A stretch of 35,825 nt of DNA from an uncultured Cytophaga sp. (GCF_937863595.1 NZ_CALMGQ010000177.1:1-35825); one strand, 5' to 3'; positions 7,342-15,021 are shown, counted from the first letter of the stretch. Notes: generated by a model from the letters alone, not told the origin. A program made the numbers and translations.

Positions 7342-8661
7342 ATGCAAAACACGACAGAAGTTCCTAAAATACATTGGCTTAGTGGATTTATTTGGTTGGC
7401 TATATTAGCACCTTTATTTTTTATTGTATACGGCTGGGCAAATACCTATTCTGCAGGCTTACCTGTAGATGGAGTAAAGGAGTTTGTATATGATTGGGAG
7501 CGGCATATTCCGTTCATGCCTTGGACGATTTTACCGTATTGGAGCATTGATTTTTTATATGGAATATCCTTATTTCTTCCTTTAACAAAATTTGCGCAAC
7601 GTCAACATGCCTTGCGATTATTGGTGGCAACACCGATTGCTGCTGCATTCTTTTATTTTTATCCCTTAACCTTTTCTGGCGGCAGACCCGATGCAGAAGG
7701 TTTATGGAAAACCTTGTTTGATGCATTATTGGGTTTTGATAAACCCTTTAATCAATCGCCCTCACTACACATTATTTTATTGGTTATTATCTGGCAAATC
7801 TATTTGCCACAGTTTAAAAGAGTAGGGAAGTTATTGTGGAATGTTTGGTGCTTTTTAATTGGCATCTCTGTACTTACTACATTTCAACATCACTTTATTG
7901 ACATCCCCGCAGGCTTTTTAGTGGGCGTTGCAATTTGTTTTATATTTCCTTTGGTAAAAGAACATCAATGGAAATGGAATCAAATGAAAATAACGAAACT
8001 ATCTCGCTATTATTTGATTGCTGGTATTATACTATTAATAGGCGCGATGTACGCATCTTTTTGGCCCGCCTTAATCTTACTTTGGATTGGATTTTCCATG
8101 CTGGTAATTGGTTTGGGCTATCTGAATATGGGTGCTATTGTTTTTCAAAAGCAGGATAACGGAGCGTTTTCTTTTGCAGCAAAAACAATACACTTACCAT
8201 ATCGTACCATTAGTAAAACCGTTCGGTATTTCTTCTTTCCTTCGTACAAAGAGCCTCAGAAAATAACAGATAATCTATATCTAGGTGCGTATGGCATGGA
8301 TCATATGACTCCTTGTGATGCCATTTTTGATGTATGTTCCGAATACGAACGAGCAAATTATACGAAAGAACATTATGTAAATTATCCACTGATAGATTTA
8401 CAGGTGCCTTCAATAGATGAGCTTAAGATTGGGGTAGAGAAACTCGATGCCTTATTGCAAAACAATCGAGTGGTATTTATTCATTGTGCTTTAGGTATGT
8501 CACGGAGTGCAATATTGGTAATGGGTTGGTTACTGTATTCTAAAAAGGTACGGTCTGTTGAAGAAGCCATTCACTATTTTAAAGAACATAATTTCAAATC
8601 GAACGTATCTGAAAAACATATTGCGATGTTACATATGTATTCTAAACAAATTGCTCAATGA
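7342..8661 (+). CDS. ynbD: PAP2 phosphatase fused to dual-specificity phosphatase (YnbD-like)
   Basis: A 439-residue protein with about six to eight membrane spans in the first 260 residues and a cytosolic C-terminal domain. The N-terminal half carries PAP2 motifs PSLH (140-143) and H183-x3-D187. Residues about 303-439 form a dual-specificity phosphatase with the P-loop HCALGMSRS (Cys382, Arg388) and a likely general acid Asp352. The fusion and length match E. coli YnbD. A DSP-type phosphatase (mitochondrial PTPMT1) is known to remove phosphate from phosphatidylglycerophosphate, so an attractive inference is that this enzyme dephosphorylates the lipid product of the CDP-alcohol transferase. 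Its stop overlaps the next start (ATGA). Confidence 0.88.
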   Translation: MQNTTEVPKIHWLSGFIWLAILAPLFFIVYGWANTYSAGLPVDGVKEFVYDWERHIPFMPWTILPYWSIDFLYGISLFLPLTKFAQRQHALRLLVATPIAAAFFYFYPLTFSGGRPDAEGLWKTLFDALLGFDKPFNQSPSLHIILLVIIWQIYLPQFKRVGKLLWNVWCFLIGISVLTTFQHHFIDIPAGFLVGVAICFIFPLVKEHQWKWNQMKITKLSRYYLIAGIILLIGAMYASFWPALILLWIGFSMLVIGLGYLNMGAIVFQKQDNGAFSFAAKTIHLPYRTISKTVRYFFFPSYKEPQKITDNLYLGAYGMDHMTPCDAIFDVCSEYERANYTKEHYVNYPLIDLQVPSIDELKIGVEKLDALLQNNRVVFIHCALGMSRSAILVMGWLLYSKKVRSVEEAIHYFKEHNFKSNVSEKHIAMLHMYSKQIAQ

Positions 8662-9077
8662 CCGATCAAGAACGCAATATATGTCAGGTTGCATCTGCAG
8701 CCTTGTTGGGATTTAGCAGATTGGGTTTTGTAGTATTTATTACCACACCAGCACTATTCATACTGTTGCAACATAAAGAGGTAGAGTTGTTTCATATGAT
8801 AGCGATAGCGGTCTTTTTAGTTTCAGTATGCATTGTTGCATTAAAAAGTTGGCATATTTATTTTGATGCATTGTTATTTAAAACACTCGGATTAGGAACT
8901 GCAGGGATAGGAGAGATTGATTTATTGTTATTGAAAGTATTTAAAAAAGATATTCAAGGTAAACCATTAACCGAGCGAATAGATGCCTGCTATGCATTAT
9001 CTCGCAAGTTGTTTATTCTTGTTGGTGTACATGTATTGTTGTTTATAAGCATACTTATTTATTTACTGAATACGTAA
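8658..9077 (+). CDS. Small membrane protein at the end of the ynb-like operon
   Basis: A 139-residue protein whose ATG overlaps the preceding stop as ATGA, so it is almost certainly co-translated with the PAP2-DSP protein. It has three hydrophobic spans (roughly residues 16-36, 45-65 and 113-137) and a central soluble stretch with a Gly-rich turn (LGLGTAGIGEIDLLLLKVF). I recognise no family. Tight coupling suggests a partner or membrane anchor for the lipid enzymes; nothing in the sequence gives an activity. Confidence 0.75.
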   Translation: MTDQERNICQVASAALLGFSRLGFVVFITTPALFILLQHKEVELFHMIAIAVFLVSVCIVALKSWHIYFDALLFKTLGLGTAGIGEIDLLLLKVFKKDIQGKPLTERIDACYALSRKLFILVGVHVLLFISILIYLLNT

Positions 9078-9109
9078 ATTTAGTGTTGCTTAAATTGAGC
9101 ACTAAATTT
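9076..9109 (+). terminator. Hairpin at the end of the ynb-like operon
   Basis: Arms AAATTTAGTG (9076-9085) and CACTAAATTT (9100-9109) form a perfect 10-bp stem with a 14-base loop. The first arm overlaps the TAA stop. There is no T-run beyond the internal TTT, so terminator strength is uncertain, but the position fits. Confidence 0.6.
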
Positions 9110-9171
9110 CCATTCTGTCATTTATCTACAGGTTGAAATAAATGGATAAACGTATTCCAGGAGCACAACAA

Positions 9172-9203
9172 TTGATATTATAAAAAAACAAAATTTACGT
9201 TTG
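9172..9203 (+). promoter_or_regulatory. Bacteroidetes-type promoter, TTG-N21-TACGTTTG
   Basis: TTG at 9172-9174 and TACGTTTG at 9196-9203 are separated by 21 bases and fit the consensus TTG-N17-23-TAnnTTTG. Transcription would start a few bases downstream, almost on the ATG at 9211, implying a leaderless or near-leaderless message. Confidence 0.6.
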
Positions 9204-9210
9204 TAATCTT

Positions 9211-9909
9211 ATGTACATTGTTTTTGACTATTTAAACTCCTTAAGTCTGTTTGCTGTATTTCTATTGTGTTTAATAGAAAATATCTTTATTGCGTTTAGC
9301 GCAATTTTTATTGGATTTGCAGTTGATGGTTTACTAAAGCAAATGAAACAATTGGTTTCAATCAAAGAACTCTATTGGGGACTTTCTACTATTTTTTTAA
9401 ATACCGTTGTAACGTTTACAGGTTATCTATTATATAAATATAACTTCATTCAATTTGAATTGGGATTTACTATAAGTGATTTTGTCGTAGATTTTATACT
9501 ATTATTTATAGCGATGGATTTTTTGATGTATGTATTTCATTATATAGCCCATAAAATTTTATTTCTCAATCAATTCCATGAGCTGCATCATGAGTACGAT
9601 TCACCCACAGCGTTTTCATTATTTGTGCTACATCCTATAGAAGTAATGGGTTTTGGAAGTATTTGGTTGATGTTATTATACCTAGGCGAATTTTCTTTCT
9701 ATGCAATTATGGCCTATCTAATTTTGAATGTAATGATGGGGATGATTGGTCATCTGAGAAAAGAATTTATACCTGATTTTCTTAAAAATAACACGATGTT
9801 TAAGTGGATTGCGAATACCGGTTTTCATGTCGAACATCATCAAAACGATGTACACAATTATGGTTTTTACACGAAGGTTTGGGATCGAATATTTGGGACG
9901 TTGAAATAA
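9211..9909 (+). CDS. Sterol desaturase / fatty acid hydroxylase family protein
   Basis: A 232-residue membrane protein with the three histidine boxes of the integral-membrane diiron hydroxylases: H110YIAH114, H123ELHH127 and H206VEHH210, plus H141, H181 and H216. Such enzymes use O2 and two irons to hydroxylate or desaturate lipids, sterols or carotenoids. Hydrophobic spans occupy about residues 8-40, 55-75, 90-110 and 140-180. It follows the lipid operon but has its own promoter, with a hairpin in between, so any link to that pathway is only positional. The substrate cannot be told from the sequence. Confidence 0.88.
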   Translation: MYIVFDYLNSLSLFAVFLLCLIENIFIAFSAIFIGFAVDGLLKQMKQLVSIKELYWGLSTIFLNTVVTFTGYLLYKYNFIQFELGFTISDFVVDFILLFIAMDFLMYVFHYIAHKILFLNQFHELHHEYDSPTAFSLFVLHPIEVMGFGSIWLMLLYLGEFSFYAIMAYLILNVMMGMIGHLRKEFIPDFLKNNTMFKWIANTGFHVEHHQNDVHNYGFYTKVWDRIFGTLK

Positions 9910-9959
9910 ATAAAATTATTGAATTGTTATTTAATTTCAACAATCCCAGTCATAACGTA

Positions 9960-10236
9960 TTATTTTACTGCTACAATCTGTATATAACTTCCATTTAAAT
10001 AGTTCAGATTTAAAGTACAAGTATTATTATTTACAATTCCCTTGCTTGAAAAATTAAACGAAGATTGATCTAACATTATAATCACTTCCATTTTTTGTAA
10101 TTGTCATTTTATCTATAACAATGTCTGTCGAAGAACTATTCGCATAATCAATAATAACTTTCACTGTGTTTTTATTGAATTCGTAACAATCACATAGTCT
10201 CAATAACGAGCTATTAACAGTTATAATGCAATGTCG
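9960..10236 (-). pseudogene. Frameshifted C-terminal gene remnant
   Basis: On the minus strand two adjacent frames read like one protein. The upstream frame (from about 10236 down to 10053) gives CDCYEFNKNTVKVIIDYANS and then DKMTITKNGSDYNVRS; the second frame continues SFNFSSKGIVNNNTCTLN and ends NGSYIQIVAVK at a stop at 9960-9962. A one-base shift near 10060 joins them into an 80-residue, Asn/Thr-rich beta-type sequence like the end of an exported protein. The 5' part is absent: coding sense stops where the repeat element begins at 10231. I do not recognise the family. Confidence 0.45.
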
Positions 10237-10370
10237 TTTCCTTAAGAGAATTTAGAGTGATAAAAACCTTCGTTTTTTTTCACTCTTGTATAAGGGCTCT
10301 AATAATAAAACCATCCGACCAACGGAAATTTACTCGGATTGCTGTTCAAAAATATTCGTTCATTCCTTTG
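10237..10370. repeat. Diverged interspersed repeat, copy A
   Basis: It begins with the 23-base string that recurs exactly at 10689 (CCTTAAGAGAATTTAGAGTG is its last 20 bases). Beyond that the copies stay alignable through CCTT.GTTTT, CTCT.ATAAT...A..TCC and CTGTTCAAAA. Copy A also holds the hairpin AGAGTGA (10254-10260) / TCACTCT (10280-10286). The right boundary is approximate. Confidence 0.6.
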
Positions 10371-10515
10371 ATGGTTGATTACGAACATATTCAAAGAGGT
10401 TCATGGTTTTGTAATTCTATTTATTAATCTGTTAAAAGTTCTAACTGCATTTGATTTAACGTATTGAAACGAACATTCGATATTTGTACTATTCTACTAT
10501 TCTATCAACAGTTAG

Positions 10516-10570
10516 GTAACTGTATGGTAACAGTATGGGAACTGTATGGCTAATGTATGGGGAATGTATG
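10516..10570. repeat. 11-bp tandem repeat, five copies
   Basis: Five contiguous 11-mers: GTAACTGTATG, GTAACAGTATG, GGAACTGTATG, GCTAATGTATG and GGGAATGTATG, with a weaker copy just before (10505-10515). The TATG end is fixed while the first six bases drift. Units of one helical turn place the repeated bases on one face of the DNA. Confidence 0.75.
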
Positions 10571-10688
10571 AAAATGAATAATATGATGTTTAATTGAATA
10601 CAGCCTATTAAATGCGTAAAGGCAGTTTGTGCAAAAAAGGGGTTTTGCATCAGGATTGTATTATTTTAATAAAATTAAATCACTGGCT

Positions 10689-10820
10689 TTTCCTTAAGAG
10701 AATTTAGAGTGCTGATATCCTTAGTTTTGTAGTTGTTTCAAGCTTGAAAAAGAGAACTCTGATAATTTTAAATCCTCGTACTAAGAAAAAGTGGTCGAAC
10801 GACTGTTCAAAATGAATGTA
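10689..10820. repeat. Diverged interspersed repeat, copy B
   Basis: Direct copy of the element at 10237, 452 bases away. The first 23 bases are identical and later blocks match in order with substitutions and small gaps. It is followed by the palindrome TTTCCCT-TTT-AGGGAAA (10828-10844), part of an inverted copy of the element's end. Confidence 0.6.
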
Positions 10821-10877
10821 TTTTTTATTTCCCTTTTAGGGAAACGACATTATTAGGTATTTGGAAATCACTTTCCA

Positions 10878-11708
10878 TCACCAACCTGTTACCAATAAGC
10901 CACGAGCAGCTTTCTCTGTACATTTTTGGTATGTTGTATAGGCACGCGCAGCTCTGGTTCTTATAGACTCATTGCTTTCGTTGTTTACATATCCACTAAG
11001 TGCGTCGTGTAAGGTATATGCTTCCGGGCACATCAATCCTGTAGTCCATATAATAGGATTGGCTTTTGCTGGTTTGATGTAGGGTGAAAAATAGTTTTTA
11101 CTGATGCAGGCTAAAAGAATACAATCACGTGTTTTGCCATCGGTATTTTCAACTGCATCCGATAATTTAAAATCCATTAATCCATCGTGTCCGATATACG
11201 ATACAAGTTTTGCATTGCCCTGAATACCAATAGTGGTTGTATTTACAGTCATGGTAGCTTTTTTTTGCCCTGAACAACTAAAAAGAAAATCTTGTGTACA
11301 CGTTTTTATGTATTTTCCATTGTATGCATCTGCAACCAAATAAACGTTTTTAGTTTTGTGTTTAAAGACTAAGCGTTCAAGCACTATGCTATCCATCTTC
11401 ATTGATTTAAGTAGCGTCCATTCATTGCTTTTCTTGAAAAAGGTTTTAATACCATAGGCACACCCCCAATATAAATTATTAAATGGATCTTGACCATTAC
11501 CTATTAAGGGAGGTACGGGTACAATGCCTTGATACCTATTGTCGCATAAGGCTACGAATACATGTATAGTTGTAATAGTTGTATCGAAGTGAGCATGTTG
11601 TACTTCTAATGCTTTTACGGGAGTACCAGTAAGGGATTTATTAATCAGTTTTAACTGCGCTTTGAAACAAACAACTATTAAACAAATGACTATTAGATGT
11701 AGTTTCAT
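10878..11708 (-). CDS. Secreted protein with caspase-fold-like His/Cys motifs
   Basis: A 276-residue protein with a cleavable signal peptide (cleavage near residue 17, after FKA). Two late blocks resemble the catalytic dyad of clan CD cysteine peptidases (legumain, caspase, gingipain): YIGHDGLMDF with H174, and CILLACISKNYF with C201, each after a hydrophobic strand; the usual H-G is H-D-G here. An earlier block, VFVALCDNRYQGIVPVPP (51-68), fits the first strand of such a fold. The C-terminus holds several Cys residues and an Arg-rich helix. The peptidase idea is inference from motifs; I do not recognise a named family. It lies next to the repeat region and upstream of a co-directional lipoprotein gene 64 bases away. 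Confidence 0.75.
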   Translation of the reverse strand: MKLHLIVICLIVVCFKAQLKLINKSLTGTPVKALEVQHAHFDTTITTIHVFVALCDNRYQGIVPVPPLIGNGQDPFNNLYWGCAYGIKTFFKKSNEWTLLKSMKMDSIVLERLVFKHKTKNVYLVADAYNGKYIKTCTQDFLFSCSGQKKATMTVNTTTIGIQGNAKLVSYIGHDGLMDFKLSDAVENTDGKTRDCILLACISKNYFSPYIKPAKANPIIWTTGLMCPEAYTLHDALSGYVNNESNESIRTRAARAYTTYQKCTEKAARGLLVTGW

Positions 11709-11772
11709 ACGCTTTTAATTTTGAAACTGTTTTTTGTTACGAATACAATTTTGAGTATGTATATTAATTTTT

Positions 11773-12108
11773 TTATTCTTGAACTTTGATCGGGACATTA
11801 ATGAGAACACCATCGTGCTGTGTCAATTGAATCATACATGTTCGATTATTTTTCCATTCGAAATGTATCGTTTGTTTATTGATTTCGTCTGCATAAAATT
11901 CTTGATATACTTTAGACGTTTCTCCCTTGTAGGTCATTTCAATATCCAACAACCAGGGATCCAATGAACTTGTTCTTTTACCTTGAATGGATATTTTCAT
12001 TTCCTTATCCGCAGAGTAAGATTCAATCGATTTACTGATTTCTTTTGAACAAGAGCTGAGTATTGTTACGAATACTACCAATATTACTTTCCAGAGTGTC
12101 GTTTTCAT
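11773..12108 (-). CDS. Small lipoprotein of unknown function
   Basis: A 111-residue protein with a clear lipoprotein signal: MKTTLWK, a hydrophobic run and lipobox LSSC with Cys20. The mature 91 residues alternate charged and hydrophobic positions (KISIQGKRTSSL, FEWKNNRTCMIQLTQ) as expected for a beta-sandwich. It is transcribed in the same direction as the secreted protein at 10878-11708 and away from trxB. I recognise no family; it is probably anchored in the inner or outer membrane. Confidence 0.75.
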   Translation of the reverse strand: MKTTLWKVILVVFVTILSSCSKEISKSIESYSADKEMKISIQGKRTSSLDPWLLDIEMTYKGETSKVYQEFYADEINKQTIHFEWKNNRTCMIQLTQHDGVLINVPIKVQE

Positions 12109-12298
12109 CGCTTTTTTTTATACATAAGGAAGTAAAACCCCAAAAGATACAGTCTACAAATAAAAAATGTGTAAATATTTCATTTCTTGTATGAATCTGG
12201 ATAAAATTCTTTTTTCCACAGAACCTTACACAAAGTCTATATGTTTTGCTTCCAAAGCTAAAATTCACGAAATTGAAAATCTATAATATTTAAGCCCT

Positions 12299-13246
12299 AT
12301 GTCAGTCGAAAAAGTATCTTGTTTAATTATTGGTTCAGGTCCAGCTGGGTATACTGCAGCAATATATGCATCACGTGCAGGTTTAAAGCCTGTTATGTAT
12401 CAAGGAGCTCAACCAGGAGGTCAGTTGATGATTACAAATGATGTTGAAAATTTCCCTGGTTATCCAGATGGTGTAGTTGGTCCAGAAATGATGGAACACT
12501 TTAAAAAACAAGCGGAACGTTTTGGTACGGATGTACGATATGGTACTATTAGTTCTGTTGATTTTACAGGTCCTGTACATAAAGTAACAGTTGATGAAAA
12601 ACTTGTGGTTGAAGCAGATACGATTATTATATCTACAGGAGCAGCAGCAAAATGGTTGGGAATAGAATCTGAATCACGTTTGAATGGTCGCGGTGTATCT
12701 GCATGTGCAGTATGTGATGGCTTCTTTTTTAGAGGTCAAGATGTTGCGATTGTTGGTGCAGGAGATACGGCTTGTGAAGAAGCGAGTTATCTAGCAAAAT
12801 TGTGCAAGAAAGTATATATGCTTGTACGTAAAGATAAATTTGTTGCTGCATCTGTAATTATGCAACAACGTGTATTGAATACTCCTAATATTGAAGTGTT
12901 ATTCAGTACTGAAACCGATGAAATATTAGGTAAAGAAGATGTAGAAGGTATGCGTGTTCGTAATACTGTAACTGGCGAATTGCGCGAAATTGCAGTATCC
13001 GGATTCTTTGTTGCAATCGGACATAAACCCAATACAGACATCTTTAAAGGTTGGATTGATATGGATGAAAATGGATATATCAAAACAATTCCTGGTACTT
13101 CAAAAACGAATATTGAAGGGGTATTTGCTTGTGGAGATGCACAAGATCATGTATACCGTCAAGCAGTAACAGCTGCAGGTACTGGTTGTATGGCAGCCTT
13201 AGATTCTGAAAGATATTTAGCTGCAAAAGAAGCAGTAACAGCATAA
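12299..13246 (+). CDS. trxB: Thioredoxin reductase
   Basis: A 315-residue flavoprotein that passes electrons from NADPH via FAD to thioredoxin. It has the FAD-binding GSGPAGYTAAIYASRAG (12-28), the redox-active disulfide CAVC (136-139) followed by DG, the nucleotide-binding GAGDTACEEA (153-162), and the C-terminal FAD block GVFACGDAQDHVYRQA. The NADPH-specificity segment reads VRKDKF (176-181) instead of the usual HRRD.F, a modest departure. Ten bases separate it from the M23 peptidase gene, and bshB1 follows with one base between, so thiol-redox genes appear co-transcribed. Confidence 0.96.
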   Translation: MSVEKVSCLIIGSGPAGYTAAIYASRAGLKPVMYQGAQPGGQLMITNDVENFPGYPDGVVGPEMMEHFKKQAERFGTDVRYGTISSVDFTGPVHKVTVDEKLVVEADTIIISTGAAAKWLGIESESRLNGRGVSACAVCDGFFFRGQDVAIVGAGDTACEEASYLAKLCKKVYMLVRKDKFVAASVIMQQRVLNTPNIEVLFSTETDEILGKEDVEGMRVRNTVTGELREIAVSGFFVAIGHKPNTDIFKGWIDMDENGYIKTIPGTSKTNIEGVFACGDAQDHVYRQAVTAAGTGCMAALDSERYLAAKEAVTA

Positions 13247-13256
13247 ATAATAAGAC

Positions 13257-14285
13257 ATGCGTATATTCCTATTTATATTCTTTTTTGGTTTTTTGTTGTC
13301 TGTTCAAGCACAACATCCCAAAAAAGGAGATAAAGACTTTGATAAAACTCAAGCTCCAGCAGTTGAGTATAAAACACCCAATATGGACGATATTCTCTTT
13401 ACAGATGAAATCGTTGATACAGTAGCAGGTGGTATACAAACCAATTATAGTTTTGATGCTGAAAAGGATTGGACAATGATTGAAGAAGATACGGCTGCTT
13501 GGGAAGAAGGAGAAGAAGTTGGTGAAGATGAATTTGTTGTTGTAGAAGTAGAAGAGCAACAGCGATTTGATTCCACATGGGTTACCATTGCTCAATATTA
13601 CTCTGTTTGGGATACCCGTTCAATAGATCCGTATAAAATTGACCCATCAGATTTTAAGGATACCATTTCAATGGTATTGTACGATTCATTGGAAGGTCAT
13701 TATTGGTCCATGCCTTTAAGTCAAAGTAGAATCAACTCCAATTTCGGTATGCGTTCACGCTGGCATTATGGTACAGATCTACATCTTGAAATTGGAGACC
13801 CTGTTATGGCTGCATTTGATGGGATTGTTCGGATTGTACAATACAATGCCGGCGGTTATGGATACTATATTCTGGTGCGTCATTATAATGGATTCGAAAC
13901 ATTATATGCCCATTTAAGTAGACAAGATGTTAAAGTGGGACAAATTGTAAAAGCCGGCGAAGTTATCGGTTTAGGTGGTAATACAGGTCATAGCAGTGGC
14001 CCACATTTACATTTTGAAGTACGTTATGCTGGTAATGCTTTCAATACAACCTATATGTATGATTATCCAAATCATCGATTACGAACTGCTAATTTCTCTT
14101 TATTGCCAGAGCATTACGCGTACGCTAAAGAAGCACGTAAAGTATATTATCATACCGTAAGGTCTGGACAAACATTAAGTACAATTAGTAGAAAATACGG
14201 CGTATCTGTTTCTCAAATTTGTAAGTTGAACCACATTACTACACGTACAGTTATCAACGTTGGTAGAAGATTACGCATAAGATAG
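13257..14285 (+). CDS. M23 family metallopeptidase with C-terminal LysM domain
   Basis: A 342-residue exported cell-wall enzyme. A signal peptide ends near SVQA (residue 18); a long acidic linker (Glu/Asp-rich 65-100) follows. The M23 domain (about 155-262) has zinc ligands H170 and D174 in HYGTD and H252 in GPHLHFE, and the catalytic H219 in YAHL, so it is predicted to be an active endopeptidase that cuts peptidoglycan cross-links. Residues about 298-342 are one LysM domain (YHTVRSGQTLSTISRKYGVS) that binds glycan. It sits between trxB and bshB1 with tiny gaps, which suggests shared transcription rather than shared function. Confidence 0.94.
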   Translation: MRIFLFIFFFGFLLSVQAQHPKKGDKDFDKTQAPAVEYKTPNMDDILFTDEIVDTVAGGIQTNYSFDAEKDWTMIEEDTAAWEEGEEVGEDEFVVVEVEEQQRFDSTWVTIAQYYSVWDTRSIDPYKIDPSDFKDTISMVLYDSLEGHYWSMPLSQSRINSNFGMRSRWHYGTDLHLEIGDPVMAAFDGIVRIVQYNAGGYGYYILVRHYNGFETLYAHLSRQDVKVGQIVKAGEVIGLGGNTGHSSGPHLHFEVRYAGNAFNTTYMYDYPNHRLRTANFSLLPEHYAYAKEARKVYYHTVRSGQTLSTISRKYGVSVSQICKLNHITTRTVINVGRRLRIR

Positions 14286-14286
14286 T

Positions 14287-15018
14287 ATGATTCAAAAAGT
14301 TGACATTTTAGTATTTGCAGCGCATCCAGATGATGCGGAGTTAGGTTGCTCCGGAACCATATTGAATCAAATTCATAAGGGTAATAAAGTAGCTATTGTC
14401 GATTTAACAAAAGGGGAGTTGGGTAGTCGCGGAACGGCAGAAATACGTTCTCAAGAATCCGCAGCATCTACAAAAATATTAGGATTGACAGCACGTATGA
14501 ATGCTGAATTTGCAGATGGTTTCTTTGAATCGGATAAAGAACATTGTTTGAAATTAGTTGAATATATTCGTTTTTTTCAGCCAGAAATAGTTTTATGCAA
14601 TGCAATTCATGACCGCCATCCCGATCATGGGAATGGCTCTGTACTTGCTTCTAGAGCATGCTTTCTAGCTGGTTTGATTAAAATTGAAACCACGTGGATG
14701 GGCGAGAATCAGCTCGCTTGGAGACCTAAGAATGTATACCATTATATTCAAGATCGATATATTCAACCCGATTTTGTTGTTGATATCAGCAATCATTGGG
14801 AAGAAAAAATGAATTGCATATTGGCTTTTAAATCTCAATTTTATAATCCTGAAACCAATTTAAATGGCGAACCTCAAACCTATATTTCTGGGAAAGGTTT
14901 TTTACAATCAGTTGAATCTCGGGCGAGAGAGTTTGGTCATTCCATTGGTGTGGATTACGGTGAAGGCTTTACGAAAGAGAAGCAGTTGGGAGTCATTGAT
15001 ATCTTTGATCTTATTTGA
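14287..15018 (+). CDS. bshB1: Bacillithiol biosynthesis deacetylase BshB1
   Basis: A 243-residue LmbE/PIG-L type zinc deacetylase. The motif AHPDDAE (H13, D15, D16) and the second block HDRHPDHGNG (H114) give the metal site; the stretch TKGELGSRGT and the final KQLGVIDIFDLI are typical of the BshB1 branch. The enzyme removes the acetyl group from GlcNAc-malate in bacillithiol synthesis. The ATG lies one base after the M23 peptidase stop. Presence of this gene implies that the organism uses bacillithiol as its low-molecular-weight thiol, in keeping with Bacteroidetes. Confidence 0.94.
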   Translation: MIQKVDILVFAAHPDDAELGCSGTILNQIHKGNKVAIVDLTKGELGSRGTAEIRSQESAASTKILGLTARMNAEFADGFFESDKEHCLKLVEYIRFFQPEIVLCNAIHDRHPDHGNGSVLASRACFLAGLIKIETTWMGENQLAWRPKNVYHYIQDRYIQPDFVVDISNHWEEKMNCILAFKSQFYNPETNLNGEPQTYISGKGFLQSVESRAREFGHSIGVDYGEGFTKEKQLGVIDIFDLI

Positions 15019-15021
15019 GAT

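Larger units (their letters stand above)
10231..10850. mobile_element. Possible non-autonomous element bounded by inverted repeats
   Basis: The left end ATGTCGTTTCCTTAAGAG (10231-10248) and the reverse complement of the right end, ATGTCGTTTCCCTAAAAG (10850 back to 10833), agree at 16 of 18 bases. The 620-bp span has no transposase gene and its left edge coincides with the break in the gene remnant. I could not find a convincing target-site duplication, so the assignment is tentative. Confidence 0.35.
9910..10877. other. 970-base gene-free, repeat-rich stretch
   Basis: No intact gene. It contains a frameshifted gene remnant (9960-10236, minus strand), two diverged direct copies of an approximately 130-bp element (starting 10237 and 10689), an inverted repeat pair ATGTCGTTTCC at 10231 and 10840, a row of 11-bp tandem repeats (10516-10570) and short hairpins such as TGCAAAA/TTTTGCA (10630-10649). 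The layout resembles a site that has collected small non-autonomous elements. Confidence 0.65.

Noticed and set aside
10505-10570. Possible CRISPR array from the 11-bp repeats
   Set aside because: Units are contiguous without spacers, far shorter than CRISPR repeats, and there are no cas genes.
12032-12268. A 78-codon minus-strand frame upstream of trxB
   Set aside because: It overlaps the small lipoprotein gene in another frame and shows no signal, motif or sensible composition.
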